Positions 25,144 to 34,394 of a DNA stretch of 64,000 bases are shown in pieces. The notes under the pieces were generated by a model. The model saw only the letters and a program-made list of their open reading frames with translations, was not told where the DNA came from and searched no databases. Positions within the stretch are counted from its first letter, which is position 1, and every line of letters begins with the position of its first letter. Position numbers and translations under genes: made by a program. The DNA is from Halosolutus amylolyticus (lineage in GTDB: Archaea; Halobacteriota; Halobacteria; Halobacteriales; Natrialbaceae): positions 62,001 through 126,000 of the forward strand of contig NZ_JALIQP010000005.1 in assembly GCF_023566055.1 (NCBI RefSeq). The letters run 5' to 3'.

Positions 25144-26892
25144 CTAGCCGACGCTGGCGAGGCTACTCTCGACGGTCCCACGGAGGAACGATACGAAACT
25201 CGACGGGTCGATCAGGACGGGGAACGGGCCGACGTCCGGCCCGAACAGGCCGCCTCTCGCGACGATGCTGGCCAGCGGGAACCCGTACGCGAGCACCAGC
25301 AGGACGATCGCGATGCCGGCCCACAGCTTCAGGTTGTCGAGCACTCGCGGCGAGTCCTCGGGGCCCGACAGCGGTCGCGGGATCCGGTGATCGTCGATCG
25401 GCTCGCTGTCCCCGTTGAACGCCGTCAGGAGCATCAACGCGAGGAACAGCATCGCCGAGATGAACAGCAGGGTGCCCCCGATCGCGAGCTGGGCGTCGAG
25501 TTCCCCCATCGAGCCGACGACGGTCTCGTACTCGAACCCCTCGTACTGCGGTTCGGCCGTTCGGCGGGGCATCCCGGCCAGTCCGCCGCGGTACATCGAG
25601 TTCGTCATGAAGACGATGCCGATGAACCAGAGGAGGACCTGGACCAGTCCGAGCCCCCGTCCGACGAGGCGGTTCCCGGTCAGTTGCGGGACGAGCCAGT
25701 AGGAGCCGGCCATGAACGTCAGCGCGGCCGCGGTTCCCACCTGCGTGTGGATGTGGCCGGGGATCCAGAGCGTGTTGTGGACGAGGTAGTTGATGTTCAT
25801 CCCGGCGTTGACGATGCCGGTGAACCCGCCGAACGCGAAGACGGCACCGGCCAGCGCCATCCCGGTGAACGCCGGCTCCCGCCACGGTAACGCCGTCAGC
25901 CAGCCGAGGTAGCCCTCGCCGCCGCGCTGGCGGGCACCGTGTTCCATGCTGGCGACGATCGTAAACGCCGTCAGAAAGCTCGGCAGGAGGAGAAACATCG
26001 TGTTCGTCATCGCGATGAACTTGAACCCCTCAGCGATTCCGGGGTCGAGATACTGGTGGTGGATCCCCACGGGGGTCCCCAGCAGGACGAACAGGATGAA
26101 GACGACGCGAGCGAGCGGGTCGCTGAACAGCCGTCCCCCGGAGAGCTTCGGTAGCAGGATGTACCACAGCAGGTACGCCGGCAGGAGCCAGAAGTAGACG
26201 ACGGAGTGGCCGAAGTACCAGAACAGCGTCCGCGTCAGCAGCGGGTTGATCGACTCGACGATGCCGAGCGACCACGGCAGGATGAACGCGAGAATCGACA
26301 CGGCGACGCCGATCGACGAGACGTACCACATGATCATCGTCGTCAGTACCATGAACGTCGGCAGCGGGATCCGCTGGCCGGGATGATCACCCTTCCAGGC
26401 CCACCACGAGCGGAACCAGTCGACGCCCGCGAGCCACGTCCCGACGACGAAGACGACGAGGCCGACGTAAAAGATCGGGTGGCCCTGCAGCGGCGCGTAG
26501 AACGTAAAGAGCGTGTCCGAACTCACGTCGATCGCCTCGACGAAGCCGGCCAGGATCGCGAACGCCGCCAGGAGCGTCCCGGTGACCATCAGCCCGTACC
26601 AGCCCCACGTGAGTCGCATGTCGACGGGACCGCGCCCGAGGCTGTCGGTGACCGCCCACTGATAGACGCCCACGAGGAAGAAGATCGTGAACGTAACCAC
26701 GAGAAAGACGCCGTGGCCCGTCAACACGGTGTAGTAGGCCTCCGACTCGATGAACCGGTAGATATCGGTCCGGTGAAACGCCTGGATGAGACCGAAGAAC
26801 GCGCCCACGCCGAACGCGACGAACGAGGAGGTAAACACCAGCCGAACGAGACGCGCCTGATCCGGGTACTCGTCGGCGAACGTCTCACGCAT
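25144..26892 (-). CDS. cbaA: ba3-type cytochrome c oxidase subunit I (582 aa)
   Basis: Reduces O2 at a heme-copper centre and pumps protons. Ligands are all present: His60 (TGHG) and His382 for the low-spin heme, His380 (PGHIH) for the high-spin heme, and His229 with Tyr233 (GHSVVY) plus His278/279 (GIHHQ) for CuB, matching the B-type ba3 pattern. About 13-14 helices. The start at ATG 26892 (MRETFADE) or two codons upstream overlaps the end of subunit II by eight bases. An upstream Arg/Pro/Thr-rich extension of the frame is not used. Confidence 0.95.
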   Translation of the reverse strand: MRETFADEYPDQARLVRLVFTSSFVAFGVGAFFGLIQAFHRTDIYRFIESEAYYTVLTGHGVFLVVTFTIFFLVGVYQWAVTDSLGRGPVDMRLTWGWYGLMVTGTLLAAFAILAGFVEAIDVSSDTLFTFYAPLQGHPIFYVGLVVFVVGTWLAGVDWFRSWWAWKGDHPGQRIPLPTFMVLTTMIMWYVSSIGVAVSILAFILPWSLGIVESINPLLTRTLFWYFGHSVVYFWLLPAYLLWYILLPKLSGGRLFSDPLARVVFILFVLLGTPVGIHHQYLDPGIAEGFKFIAMTNTMFLLLPSFLTAFTIVASMEHGARQRGGEGYLGWLTALPWREPAFTGMALAGAVFAFGGFTGIVNAGMNINYLVHNTLWIPGHIHTQVGTAAALTFMAGSYWLVPQLTGNRLVGRGLGLVQVLLWFIGIVFMTNSMYRGGLAGMPRRTAEPQYEGFEYETVVGSMGELDAQLAIGGTLLFISAMLFLALMLLTAFNGDSEPIDDHRIPRPLSGPEDSPRVLDNLKLWAGIAIVLLVLAYGFPLASIVARGGLFGPDVGPFPVLIDPSSFVSFLRGTVESSLASVG

Positions 26893-27772
26893 CGGCATCA
26901 CCCTCGCCGTCGGTCCCGGTCTCGTTCCCGTCGTCGGCCTCGGTTTCGTTCCCATCGTCGGTCTCGGTCCCATCGCCGCCGTCGTCGCCCTGCTCGCCCT
27001 CGTCACCGGCTTCCGCCACCGTCAGGGTCCCGGTCTCCTCGTAGTCGTCGACGGTGACCGTCCAGTCGTGGTCGCCCTCGCCGAGATCGGCAGTATCGAC
27101 CGTGAACGTCACCGTCTCGCTGTCGTCGCCGCCGACCGTCACGTCCTCCTCGAACGTCTCGTTGCCGATCTCGAGCGCGACCGTCGTCTCGAGGTCCTCG
27201 AGTTGCCCGTTCTCGACCGTGACCTCGAACTCGGTTTCGTTGCCGGGTTCGACCTCGTCGGGAGCCTCGACCGACAGTTCGGTCATGTCGAACTCGTCCT
27301 CGGGAACGACGTTGAGTTTCCCCTCCATGGTGTGGTGCTGGGAACCGCAGTACTCGTGACAGATCACCCCGTACTCCCGCGCCTCGTCGAACTCGACGGT
27401 CATCGTCGACACCTCGCCGGGAATGACCATCGTGTTGGTGTTCGTCCCGACGACGCTGAAGCCGTGGATCACGTCCGGACTCGTCACGTAGAACGTTACC
27501 TCACTGTTCGCGGGCACCTCGATCGGGTCGGGCTGGAAGATGAACGTCCGGGCGACGACGTACGCCTCGTACTCGTTCTCGCCGACCTGCTCGACGCGCG
27601 GTTCGCCGAACCGATCGTCCTCGCTGATGTCGCCCGGTGACATCACCTCCTCGCTGTCGTCGATCATCGAAATGCCGAGTCCGACCGAGCCGTAGGTGAT
27701 CGTCACGATGAATCCGACGATCAACACGAGCGCCGCGGCGAGCCAGGCTTTCTCGTAGGTGTGGATGTTCAT
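26885..27772 (-). CDS. cbaB: ba3-type cytochrome c oxidase subunit II with C-terminal CARDB-like extension (295 aa)
   Basis: One N-terminal helix (11-30) anchors an outward cupredoxin domain. CuA ligands are complete: His103 (VIHGFSV), Cys138, Cys142, His146 and Met149 in CHEYCGSQHHTM. From about residue 157 an extra domain follows (SVEAPDEVEPGNETEFEVTV... TVTFTVDTADLGEGDHDWTV), a CARDB-like beta sandwich, and then a 45-residue acidic repeat tail with DDGNETE units. Family members are often about 170-200 residues, so the extension is unusual. It receives electrons from halocyanin or a similar donor. Confidence 0.93.
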   Translation of the reverse strand: MNIHTYEKAWLAAALVLIVGFIVTITYGSVGLGISMIDDSEEVMSPGDISEDDRFGEPRVEQVGENEYEAYVVARTFIFQPDPIEVPANSEVTFYVTSPDVIHGFSVVGTNTNTMVIPGEVSTMTVEFDEAREYGVICHEYCGSQHHTMEGKLNVVPEDEFDMTELSVEAPDEVEPGNETEFEVTVENGQLEDLETTVALEIGNETFEEDVTVGGDDSETVTFTVDTADLGEGDHDWTVTVDDYEETGTLTVAEAGDEGEQGDDGGDGTETDDGNETEADDGNETGTDGEGDADA

Positions 27773-27778
27773 GCGAAC

Positions 27779-27982
27779 TCACCCGATCAGCAGCGGCGTC
27801 GGGGCGTTCCCGAGAAACTCGACGAAGTACGTGAACAGCCACAGCAACACGAGCACCAGAAAGTACAGCGCGATCAGTACCAGCGTTCCCACCGGATCGT
27901 ACTCCTCGTGGCTCAGCGATCGATCCGGTGCCGCTAGCTCGTGGGCGTTCGCGTCCGACATGGTGGTGTTCGCGTCTGACAT
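27779..27982 (-). CDS. cbaD: ba3-type oxidase small subunit (subunit IIa-like, CbaD) (67 aa)
   Basis: A single transmembrane helix in PVGTLVLIALYFLVLVLLWL preceded by HEEYDP, typical of the one-helix subunit IIa of ba3 oxidases. It leads the operon, six bases before cbaB. The N-terminus begins with a duplicated MSDAN (MSDANTTMSDANAHE), so a second ATG at about 27961 is a possible alternative start. Confidence 0.82.
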   Translation of the reverse strand: MSDANTTMSDANAHELAAPDRSLSHEEYDPVGTLVLIALYFLVLVLLWLFTYFVEFLGNAPTPLLIG

Positions 27983-28287
27983 ACTTGCCTCCCGACCACG
28001 CCAGGGCGTATAAATCGGTAGCCCGATTTCACCGCTATCCCGACGCTACCGCCAGCGATCGTCGGCGCGTGTCCGGTTTTGGGTCGCGAGACGCGTCCGG
28101 CCGTGCCGGCGGTAATCGTGACGTTGTCGACGCGATAGTAGTCGTTGAGTCGGCTACGCCACGACTCAGTGCGACCGCGTCACCGACCAGCGGCGCGTCT
28201 CTCGGTCTCTCCGTCGCGACCGAGACGCGAGCGGTCGGTCACCGAAAATTTTTGTCCTGCCGACAAGAAGACGAATCCAATCCCTCC
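27983..28287. other. Divergent promoter region between cba operon and M48 peptidase
   Basis: 305 bases. Near the right end AAAATTTTTG (about 28244-28253) lies 35-44 bases before the M48 ATG and is its best TATA candidate. GAGTCG/CGACTC arms at about 28150-28170 could form a small hairpin. No gene is seen on either strand. Confidence 0.4.
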
Positions 28288-29373
28288 ATGACCCTCCGGT
28301 TGCGTATCTGTGCCGTCCTCGGGGTGTTCGTCGCGGTGAACGCCCTGTTCGTCTTCGCGATCCTGTGGGCCTACGGCGTCTTGCTCCCCGGGGTTGTCGC
28401 CGGGACGCTCGTCTACGCCCGGCACGGCACCGTCGGGTTCGCCCTCCTCCAGACCCCGGTCTCGTGGCCCGCGTTCCTGGTCGTGGTCGCGGTCTTCCTC
28501 GCGGCCCAGACGTACTACGGCTATCGGCGCGTCCTCTCGGGAACCAGCGGCGAGACCGGCGACGCGGAGCACGCGGTCGCGCGGATCGTCCGCCGGCTGG
28601 CGATGACCGCCGACGTCCCCGAACCGGCCGTTCGCGTCGTCGACGACGAAAGGCCGAGCTGTTACACCGTCGGCCGCCTCACCGACGCGACGATCGTCGT
28701 CACAACGGGACTGGTCGATCGGCTCGACGCCGACGAACTCGAGGCCGTCCTCGCCCACGAGATCGCCCACGTCGCGAACCGGGACGTGACGCTGATGACG
28801 ATCACGACCCTGTTCGTCGAGATCGCCGATCGGGCCGCGCACGCGGCACGGCTCGCCCGCCGGGCGCTGGCCGATCCGGACGAACTGTCGTCCCGGGGGA
28901 CCGTCGCGATCCAGTGGTTCCTGCCGCTGGTCGCGCTGACGTACGTCTTCGTCGCGCCGATCCTGTGGGCGTTCCCCCCGATCGCCGACCGGGCGACCCG
29001 GTCCCTCTCGCACGCCCGAGAGTTCGCCGCGGACGCGGCCGCCGCGCGGCTGACGGGCGATCCGCTCGCGCTCGCGACCGCGCTGGTGACCCTCGCGGAG
29101 ACGACGCCCACGCCGGAGACGGACCTCCGGACGCCGGGGCTCCCCGCGCTGAGTATCGTCCCCGCGGCGCCCGTCACCGGCGCTGAACCGACGGCGGTTC
29201 CCGACCCGGATCGCACCGTCGACGCGGCGCGACGGCGCGAGCGCGTGACGTCGTGGCTCGAGGGGGCGACGCCGTCGACGTCCGCCGACGCGGGAACCGA
29301 CACGCACCCGCCGATCGACGCCCGCGTCCGGCGACTCCAGGACCTGGCCGCCGAACTGGAGGGGGTATCGTGA
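28288..29373 (+). CDS. M48 family membrane metalloprotease (361 aa)
   Basis: HtpX/Ste24-like zinc peptidase. Two N-terminal helices (8-30, 60-82), then the catalytic HEIAH motif (His167, Glu168, His171) in VLAHEIAHVANRD, two further helices (about 212-245), and the third ligand Glu in SHAREFAADAAAARLTG. The ATG at 28288 gives a clean N-terminal helix; a longer open frame upstream is not needed. Its stop overlaps the GTG of the DUF4129 gene by four bases. Probable envelope protein quality control. Confidence 0.92.
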   Translation: MTLRLRICAVLGVFVAVNALFVFAILWAYGVLLPGVVAGTLVYARHGTVGFALLQTPVSWPAFLVVVAVFLAAQTYYGYRRVLSGTSGETGDAEHAVARIVRRLAMTADVPEPAVRVVDDERPSCYTVGRLTDATIVVTTGLVDRLDADELEAVLAHEIAHVANRDVTLMTITTLFVEIADRAAHAARLARRALADPDELSSRGTVAIQWFLPLVALTYVFVAPILWAFPPIADRATRSLSHAREFAADAAAARLTGDPLALATALVTLAETTPTPETDLRTPGLPALSIVPAAPVTGAEPTAVPDPDRTVDAARRRERVTSWLEGATPSTSADAGTDTHPPIDARVRRLQDLAAELEGVS

Positions 29374-31013
29374 CCGGGACGCGACGGGTGCTGTTCGCCC
29401 TCGGCTGTGTCCTGTGTCTGCTCGCCGTCGCCACCGCGCTCCCCGCGGCCGACCCGCGACTCGACCCACCCGGCGACGCGGGCGGAGAGCCGACCGCCGG
29501 CGACTGGGACTCGATCGACGGGACGCCGGAGTTCGACGCGGTGCCGTCGGACGATCGAACCGACGAGAACGAGGCGGACGACGGGCCGGTCTCCCCCGAC
29601 ATCGAGATCGAGGGCGCGATCGAACCGGGCAACGAGGTTCGGGTCGATCTCGACGCGTTCGGCCCGCGGGCCACGAAGACCATCCACGTCAACGGCGACG
29701 CGGTCGCCGAAACCGACGAGTTCGGCCGTGCCGACGTCGTCGTGCCGTACGCCGAGGAGATGACCGTCACGGTTCCCGAGGACGACGTCTCGCGCACGAT
29801 CGACGTCGAGACGGACGCGACGATCGAGACGCACGACGGAGCGGTCCCGGACCGCGAGTTCGAGCTCTCGGCCGCGGTCGGTTCGACGCCGGTCACCGAC
29901 GCGACGGTGTTCCTCGACGGCGAGTCCGTCGCGACCACTGACGAGGACGGGCGGGCCACCGTGACCCTCCCCGAGACGGCCGGGCCGGCGGCCCTGCGCG
30001 TCGAGCGTGGCCCGGTCGAGGGGGAGCACACCGTCGACGTCGCCGAACCGACGGTCCGGTTCGTCTCTCCACTGCTGTTCCCCGGCTCTCCGGCACCCGT
30101 GCAGGTGTCTGCCGACGGCGACAGGGTTCCGGACGCGACGGTGTCGCTCGCCGACGGGGAGCCGACCACCACCGGCGACGACGGTCGGGCGCGGGTGTGG
30201 CTCCCGATCGAGGACGAGGCGACCGTGACCGCCGAGGTCGGCGCCGAAACGGCGACGGCGACCGTCGGGAACCTCTACCGCCGGCTGGCGGCGCTGGTCG
30301 TGCTCGTCCCGGGGTTCGTCATCGGGGGCTCGGTGACGTACCTGCGGTTCGTCGCGTCTCGCGAACGCCGTCGAGGGGCGGCTCTCGCTGGGCTGTTCGT
30401 TACGCTCGCGGACCTCCTCGCCGGGCTCTCCGACGCGTTCGCGACGATCGCCGACCTGCTTCGCGGACTCGATCGACCGTCGCTATCGCTCCCCGGGTTC
30501 ACGGTTCCGCAGCCGGGCTTCGGGTGGACGGTCCCGTCCGTCGGCCCGGCCCTCGCGTCGTTCGGGCGCGCCCTCGGCACGCTGCCCTCGCTCGGATCGC
30601 TCCTCCGTTCGTCGGGTCGAGACGGCAGTTCACCGCTCTCACCGCCGTCGATCGGAACCGCGTTCGGACGTGACGACGCCGAGGCCGACGACCCGTCCGA
30701 TGCCGCGGCGGCCGGTCCCGAACTGGCCTCCGAACCGCTGGCACCCCGCGGGCCGCGCGCGGAGATCAGGGCGGCGTGGCACGCGGTTCTCGATCGGCTC
30801 GCGGTCGAGGACCGGGAGACGGCGACGCCCGGGGCGGTCGCCCGCCGCGCTCTCGGGGAGGGGTTCCCGGCCGAACACGTCACCGCACTCGTCACCGTCG
30901 TCCGCGAGGTCGAGTACGGCGGCCGGGAGCCGTCGCCGGAGCGGGTCGCACGAGCACGGGCGGCGGCGAGCGAGTTGCTGGACCACGACCCGGACACGGA
31001 GGGATCGACGTGA
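29370..31013 (+). CDS. Secreted/membrane protein with DUF4129 domain (547 aa)
   Basis: GTG start overlapping the M48 stop (GTGA). An N-terminal signal-like helix (6-24), a long outward region with repeated beta-sandwich modules resembling carboxypeptidase-regulatory/Big folds (VFLDGESVATTDEDGRATVTL; VSLADGEPTTTGDDGRARVWL), a transmembrane helix near 310-330, then a cytoplasmic DUF4129-like end (AEIRAAWHAVLDRLAVED...TPGAVARRALGEGFP). In bacteria and archaea DUF4129 proteins accompany DUF58 and MoxR, as here; the process is thought to be assembly or surveillance of envelope proteins. Confidence 0.85.
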   Translation: MTGTRRVLFALGCVLCLLAVATALPAADPRLDPPGDAGGEPTAGDWDSIDGTPEFDAVPSDDRTDENEADDGPVSPDIEIEGAIEPGNEVRVDLDAFGPRATKTIHVNGDAVAETDEFGRADVVVPYAEEMTVTVPEDDVSRTIDVETDATIETHDGAVPDREFELSAAVGSTPVTDATVFLDGESVATTDEDGRATVTLPETAGPAALRVERGPVEGEHTVDVAEPTVRFVSPLLFPGSPAPVQVSADGDRVPDATVSLADGEPTTTGDDGRARVWLPIEDEATVTAEVGAETATATVGNLYRRLAALVVLVPGFVIGGSVTYLRFVASRERRRGAALAGLFVTLADLLAGLSDAFATIADLLRGLDRPSLSLPGFTVPQPGFGWTVPSVGPALASFGRALGTLPSLGSLLRSSGRDGSSPLSPPSIGTAFGRDDAEADDPSDAAAAGPELASEPLAPRGPRAEIRAAWHAVLDRLAVEDRETATPGAVARRALGEGFPAEHVTALVTVVREVEYGGREPSPERVARARAAASELLDHDPDTEGST

Positions 31014-31702
31014 GTCGTCGCTCGTCCGGCGGACCGGGAGTGTTCGCCCGGTTCTTCGGGACCGATCCGGATCGGCTCGCGATCGCGGTGGTCCTCGGTG
31101 GGACCGCGCTGGCGATCGGCGCGGTGCTCCTCGGCGGCTTCGTTCCGGCCGGGCGAGTGCTCGTCGGGTTGCTGTATCCGCTGGCGGCGCTGTTCCCGCT
31201 TCTCGGGGTCGCGATCGCGGGCTATGCGATCTGGTGGCTCTGGCTCGCCACCCCGTCGAGCGACGCCGCGATGGTCGAGGGCGACCCGCCCGAGGCGGGC
31301 GTAACGCGTACCGACCGACGGGTCGGTCGCGAGACCGATCTGCTCCTCGACGACGCGGCGAACGACTGGTACCGGTGTCAGCCGACCGACTCGACCGCGG
31401 CGGTTCGACGCCGACTCGCCGACGGGGCGACTCGCGTTCTCACCACGAAACGCGGCTTCGCGCCGACGGCGGCCCGCGAGGCCGTCCAGTCGGGAACGTG
31501 GACCGGGGATCCGGTCGCGGCCGCGTTCCTCGCCGAGGACCTGCGCCAGCCGCCTCGCGAACGCCTGCGCGCGGCGATCGACCCCGGGGCGGCGTTCCGG
31601 CGACGCATCCGTCGGACGCTCGCGGCGATCGAGGCGATCGACGACCCGGCCGTCGAACCGGTCGATGCGGGCTCGCGGGACCGGTCGGAGGTGGCTCGAT
31701 GA
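31010..31702 (+). CDS. Two-helix membrane protein of the MoxR/DUF58 cluster, DUF7269-like (230 aa)
   Basis: GTG start in a four-base overlap with the previous stop. Helices at about 25-45 and 50-75, then a cytoplasmic, acidic/basic helical part (AANDWYRCQPTDSTAAVRRRLADGA...LTTKRGF). Known to me as a haloarchaeal family found only in this cluster (recalled as DUF7269, unchecked). Its fixed position between DUF4129 and DUF58 genes implies a shared complex. Confidence 0.8.
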   Translation: MSRRSSGGPGVFARFFGTDPDRLAIAVVLGGTALAIGAVLLGGFVPAGRVLVGLLYPLAALFPLLGVAIAGYAIWWLWLATPSSDAAMVEGDPPEAGVTRTDRRVGRETDLLLDDAANDWYRCQPTDSTAAVRRRLADGATRVLTTKRGFAPTAAREAVQSGTWTGDPVAAAFLAEDLRQPPRERLRAAIDPGAAFRRRIRRTLAAIEAIDDPAVEPVDAGSRDRSEVAR

Positions 31703-33018
31703 CCGATCGCGCCGTCGACAGGCTCGATTCGGGCGAGTGGGCCGTCGCCGCGGCGCTGGCGCTCGCGGGCGTCGGGATCTCCGTCGGAAGCCAGTTCCTC
31801 GTCGTCGCCGCGACGCTGCCGCTGTGGTACGTCGCGTCGGCGGTCCTCGGCAGTCGCCAGCGGGCGATGGTCCGGGTCGGTCGAGAGGTCGGCGACGACG
31901 GGGGCCCGGAATCCGCCGTCGACGGCGACCCCGGTGACACGGTCACGGTGCGGACGACCGTTCAGAACGCCGGTTCGGACCCGATCGTCGACCTGCGCGT
32001 CGTCGACGGCGTCCCCGAGGCGTTGCCGGTCGTGTCGGGCACGCCGCGGACGTGCGTGACGCTCGATCCGCTCGAGACGGCGACCCTCGAGTACGCGGTC
32101 GAACTCCGGCGCGGCGAGCACCGCTTCGAGGACCCGACGATCCGCACGCGGGACCTGACGGGAACGGTGGCCGAAACGAGGTCGGCGACCGTGACCGGTG
32201 CGGAGACGATCCGCTGTTCGCCGGTCGTCGAGTCGGTGCCGCTCGGGGGCGGCGCCAACGACTACGCGGGCGAGGTGCCGACGGACGAGGGCGGGAGCGG
32301 CGTCGAGTTCTACTCCGTCCGGGAGTACGAACCGGGCGATCCGGTCGGCGCGATCGACTGGCGGCGCTACGCCGGAACCCGGGACCTGGCGACCGTCGAG
32401 TACCGCGCCGAACGGGCGACGCGGATCGTCTGCGTCGTCGACGCCCGACCGAGCCAGTTCAGCGCGGCGACGACCGCGGATCCCCCCGCGGTCGACCTGT
32501 CGGCCGACGCCGCCGACCGAACGATCGAGACGCTGGTCGACGCGGGCCACCCGACTGGCGTCGCCGGCATCGGTGTCGGCGGCAATGGAGACCGGCGACT
32601 GGCGACGGTTCCGCCGGGGACCGACCCCGAGACGCGACGGCGCGTGACGGACTTGCTGGAGGCGGCGCGTCGATCGGGTAGGCTCAGCGGAAAATCCGTC
32701 CGGAACTGGATATGCGACCCGTTCGACGAGCTCCCCCGAACGCTCCCCGGCGAGGCGCAGGTGTACCTCTTCTCCGCGTTCGTGGACGACAACCCGGTCA
32801 ACCTCGTCGAACGGCTCCGATCCCGCGGCTACGCCGTTCGCGTCGTCTCCCCGGACGTCACCGCTACCGACGACGCCGCGACGCGACTGGCGGCGCTCGA
32901 TCGCGATCGGCGACTCGCGAGGGCTCGCGCGGCCGGGGCCCGCGTCGTCGACTGGGATCTCGACCGCCCGCTCGGGCTGGTACTGAACGACGCAATCGGG
33001 GAGGTAGGCGATCGATGA
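31699..33018 (+). CDS. DUF58 domain protein (439 aa)
   Basis: Two N-terminal helices (15-30, 34-48), a beta-rich outward part with DTVTVRTTVQNAGSDPIVDL, then the DUF58 signature FYSVREYEPGDPVGAIDWRRYAGTRDLATVEY followed by a vWA-like domain (IVCVVDARPSQF; VYLFSAFVDDNP). ATG at 31699 overlaps the previous stop by four bases. DUF58 proteins work with MoxR AAA+ ATPases as von Willebrand-type adaptors. Confidence 0.92.
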   Translation: MTDRAVDRLDSGEWAVAAALALAGVGISVGSQFLVVAATLPLWYVASAVLGSRQRAMVRVGREVGDDGGPESAVDGDPGDTVTVRTTVQNAGSDPIVDLRVVDGVPEALPVVSGTPRTCVTLDPLETATLEYAVELRRGEHRFEDPTIRTRDLTGTVAETRSATVTGAETIRCSPVVESVPLGGGANDYAGEVPTDEGGSGVEFYSVREYEPGDPVGAIDWRRYAGTRDLATVEYRAERATRIVCVVDARPSQFSAATTADPPAVDLSADAADRTIETLVDAGHPTGVAGIGVGGNGDRRLATVPPGTDPETRRRVTDLLEAARRSGRLSGKSVRNWICDPFDELPRTLPGEAQVYLFSAFVDDNPVNLVERLRSRGYAVRVVSPDVTATDDAATRLAALDRDRRLARARAAGARVVDWDLDRPLGLVLNDAIGEVGDR

Positions 33019-34394
33019 GCGCCCCAGACGATCGACTGCCGGCGACGACGGCGCGGACGATCGCGCTCGCCGCCCTCGTCGGGACGCTCGCGATGGCCGC
33101 CCAGGAACCGTCGGCCGCCGCCGGGGCCCTCTTCGGGATCGCGGCCGTGGTCGTCACGCGCTGGTTCGACGGGTCCTATCGCCGCGTGACGGTCGCGGCC
33201 GCGCTCCTGCCCGTCCCCGTCCTCGGCGCGATCGCCGTCGCCGCCGTCGGAGCCGATCCGGTCGGCGGCGTCCTAACGATCCTGAGTGCGATCGTCGGCA
33301 TCGGCGTCGCGGTGGTCGTCGGCCGGCCGACGCCGGTCGCGATCGAGCGCGCGGGATCGGCCGCGCTGTACGCGGGGGTCGCGGCCGGCGGCGTGGCCGT
33401 ACTCGCGTTCGGCGTCTCCACGGCGGGGACCCTCCGATCGGCGCTCGCGTCGGCGCTGTGGGTCACCGGCGACGGCGTCGTCGGCTTGCTCGTCGGGAGT
33501 CTCGTCGCCGCGGTCGCCGTGGCTGGCGGCCTGTTCGCCGTCCCGCCCGCCGCGTTCGCGACGCCCGCCGATCGCGATTCGTACGCGAGGACCCGGGCCG
33601 CGATCACGTGGACGATCGGATACGCGACGCTGCTCGTATTCGTGCTGGTGGTGGCGGCGACAGTCCTGGCGTGGTTCGTCCCCCCGACCGACGGCATCGC
33701 CGCGGTGCTCGCCGACAGCGCCCTCGTTCGCGGGCTGATCGCGGCCCTGACCGGTGGCGGCGTCGTGACCGCGGCCGTCGGAACGATCGTCCGCGCGTCG
33801 TGGTTCGGGACGACCGGCCGGAGCAACGCCGTCGTTCCCCTCCTGGCCGGCGCGGTCTGTGGGGTCGTCCTGATCGCGCCGATCGCGATCGGGGCCAGCG
33901 GGGGCAGGATCGCCCTCGTGGCCGGGCTCTTCGGCGCGGCGACGATCGTTCTCGGCCTGAGCTATGCAGCGGTGCGAGTCGCTCTCGAGACGACGGTGAC
34001 GGACGGCGAGTCCGATTCGGCGACCGCGATCGCCGCCGCACTCGTGGGCGGTGGCCTCGTCGGTGGTGCGACCGTCGACGCCGCGTCCGGCCTTGCGACG
34101 ATTCGCGTCGGGGCAGGACCCCTCGTCGCGATCGCGACCGGGCTGTTCGTCTACGACGTCGGCCGGTACGGACGGACGCTCGCACGCGAGGTCGGCCGTG
34201 AGGGGGCCTCGCGACGGGCACAGTTCGTCCAGCTCGGCTGGCGCGGCGCGGTCGCGGCCGTCGGCGTCCCCGTGGCCGCCGTCGGCTTTCTGGGCGCGAC
34301 GGTGCTCGCGCCGACGCTATCGGTTCCGGCGACGGTGGCCGTCCTCGGCGGCGTCGCCGCGATCGTCGCCGGGGCCTGGCTACTGTTCCGCTGA
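33015..34394 (+). CDS. Polytopic membrane protein of the MoxR cluster, DUF7519-like (459 aa)
   Basis: Twelve or so hydrophobic helices separated by very short loops and rich in Ala/Val/Gly; no catalytic motif. ATG at 33015 overlaps the DUF58 stop by four bases. The last 15 bases overlap the 3' end of the convergent moxR gene. Recalled as the haloarchaeal DUF7519 family. A membrane scaffold or transporter for the cluster is possible. Confidence 0.8.
   Translation: MSAPDDRLPATTARTIALAALVGTLAMAAQEPSAAAGALFGIAAVVVTRWFDGSYRRVTVAAALLPVPVLGAIAVAAVGADPVGGVLTILSAIVGIGVAVVVGRPTPVAIERAGSAALYAGVAAGGVAVLAFGVSTAGTLRSALASALWVTGDGVVGLLVGSLVAAVAVAGGLFAVPPAAFATPADRDSYARTRAAITWTIGYATLLVFVLVVAATVLAWFVPPTDGIAAVLADSALVRGLIAALTGGGVVTAAVGTIVRASWFGTTGRSNAVVPLLAGAVCGVVLIAPIAIGASGGRIALVAGLFGAATIVLGLSYAAVRVALETTVTDGESDSATAIAAALVGGGLVGGATVDAASGLATIRVGAGPLVAIATGLFVYDVGRYGRTLAREVGREGASRRAQFVQLGWRGAVAAVGVPVAAVGFLGATVLAPTLSVPATVAVLGGVAAIVAGAWLLFR

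Noticed and set aside
26206-27057. Plus-strand frame of 283 codons opposite cbaA/cbaB.
   Set aside because: Both oxidase subunits have complete metal ligands on the minus strand; the antisense product is Arg/Glu/Asp-rich without a domain.
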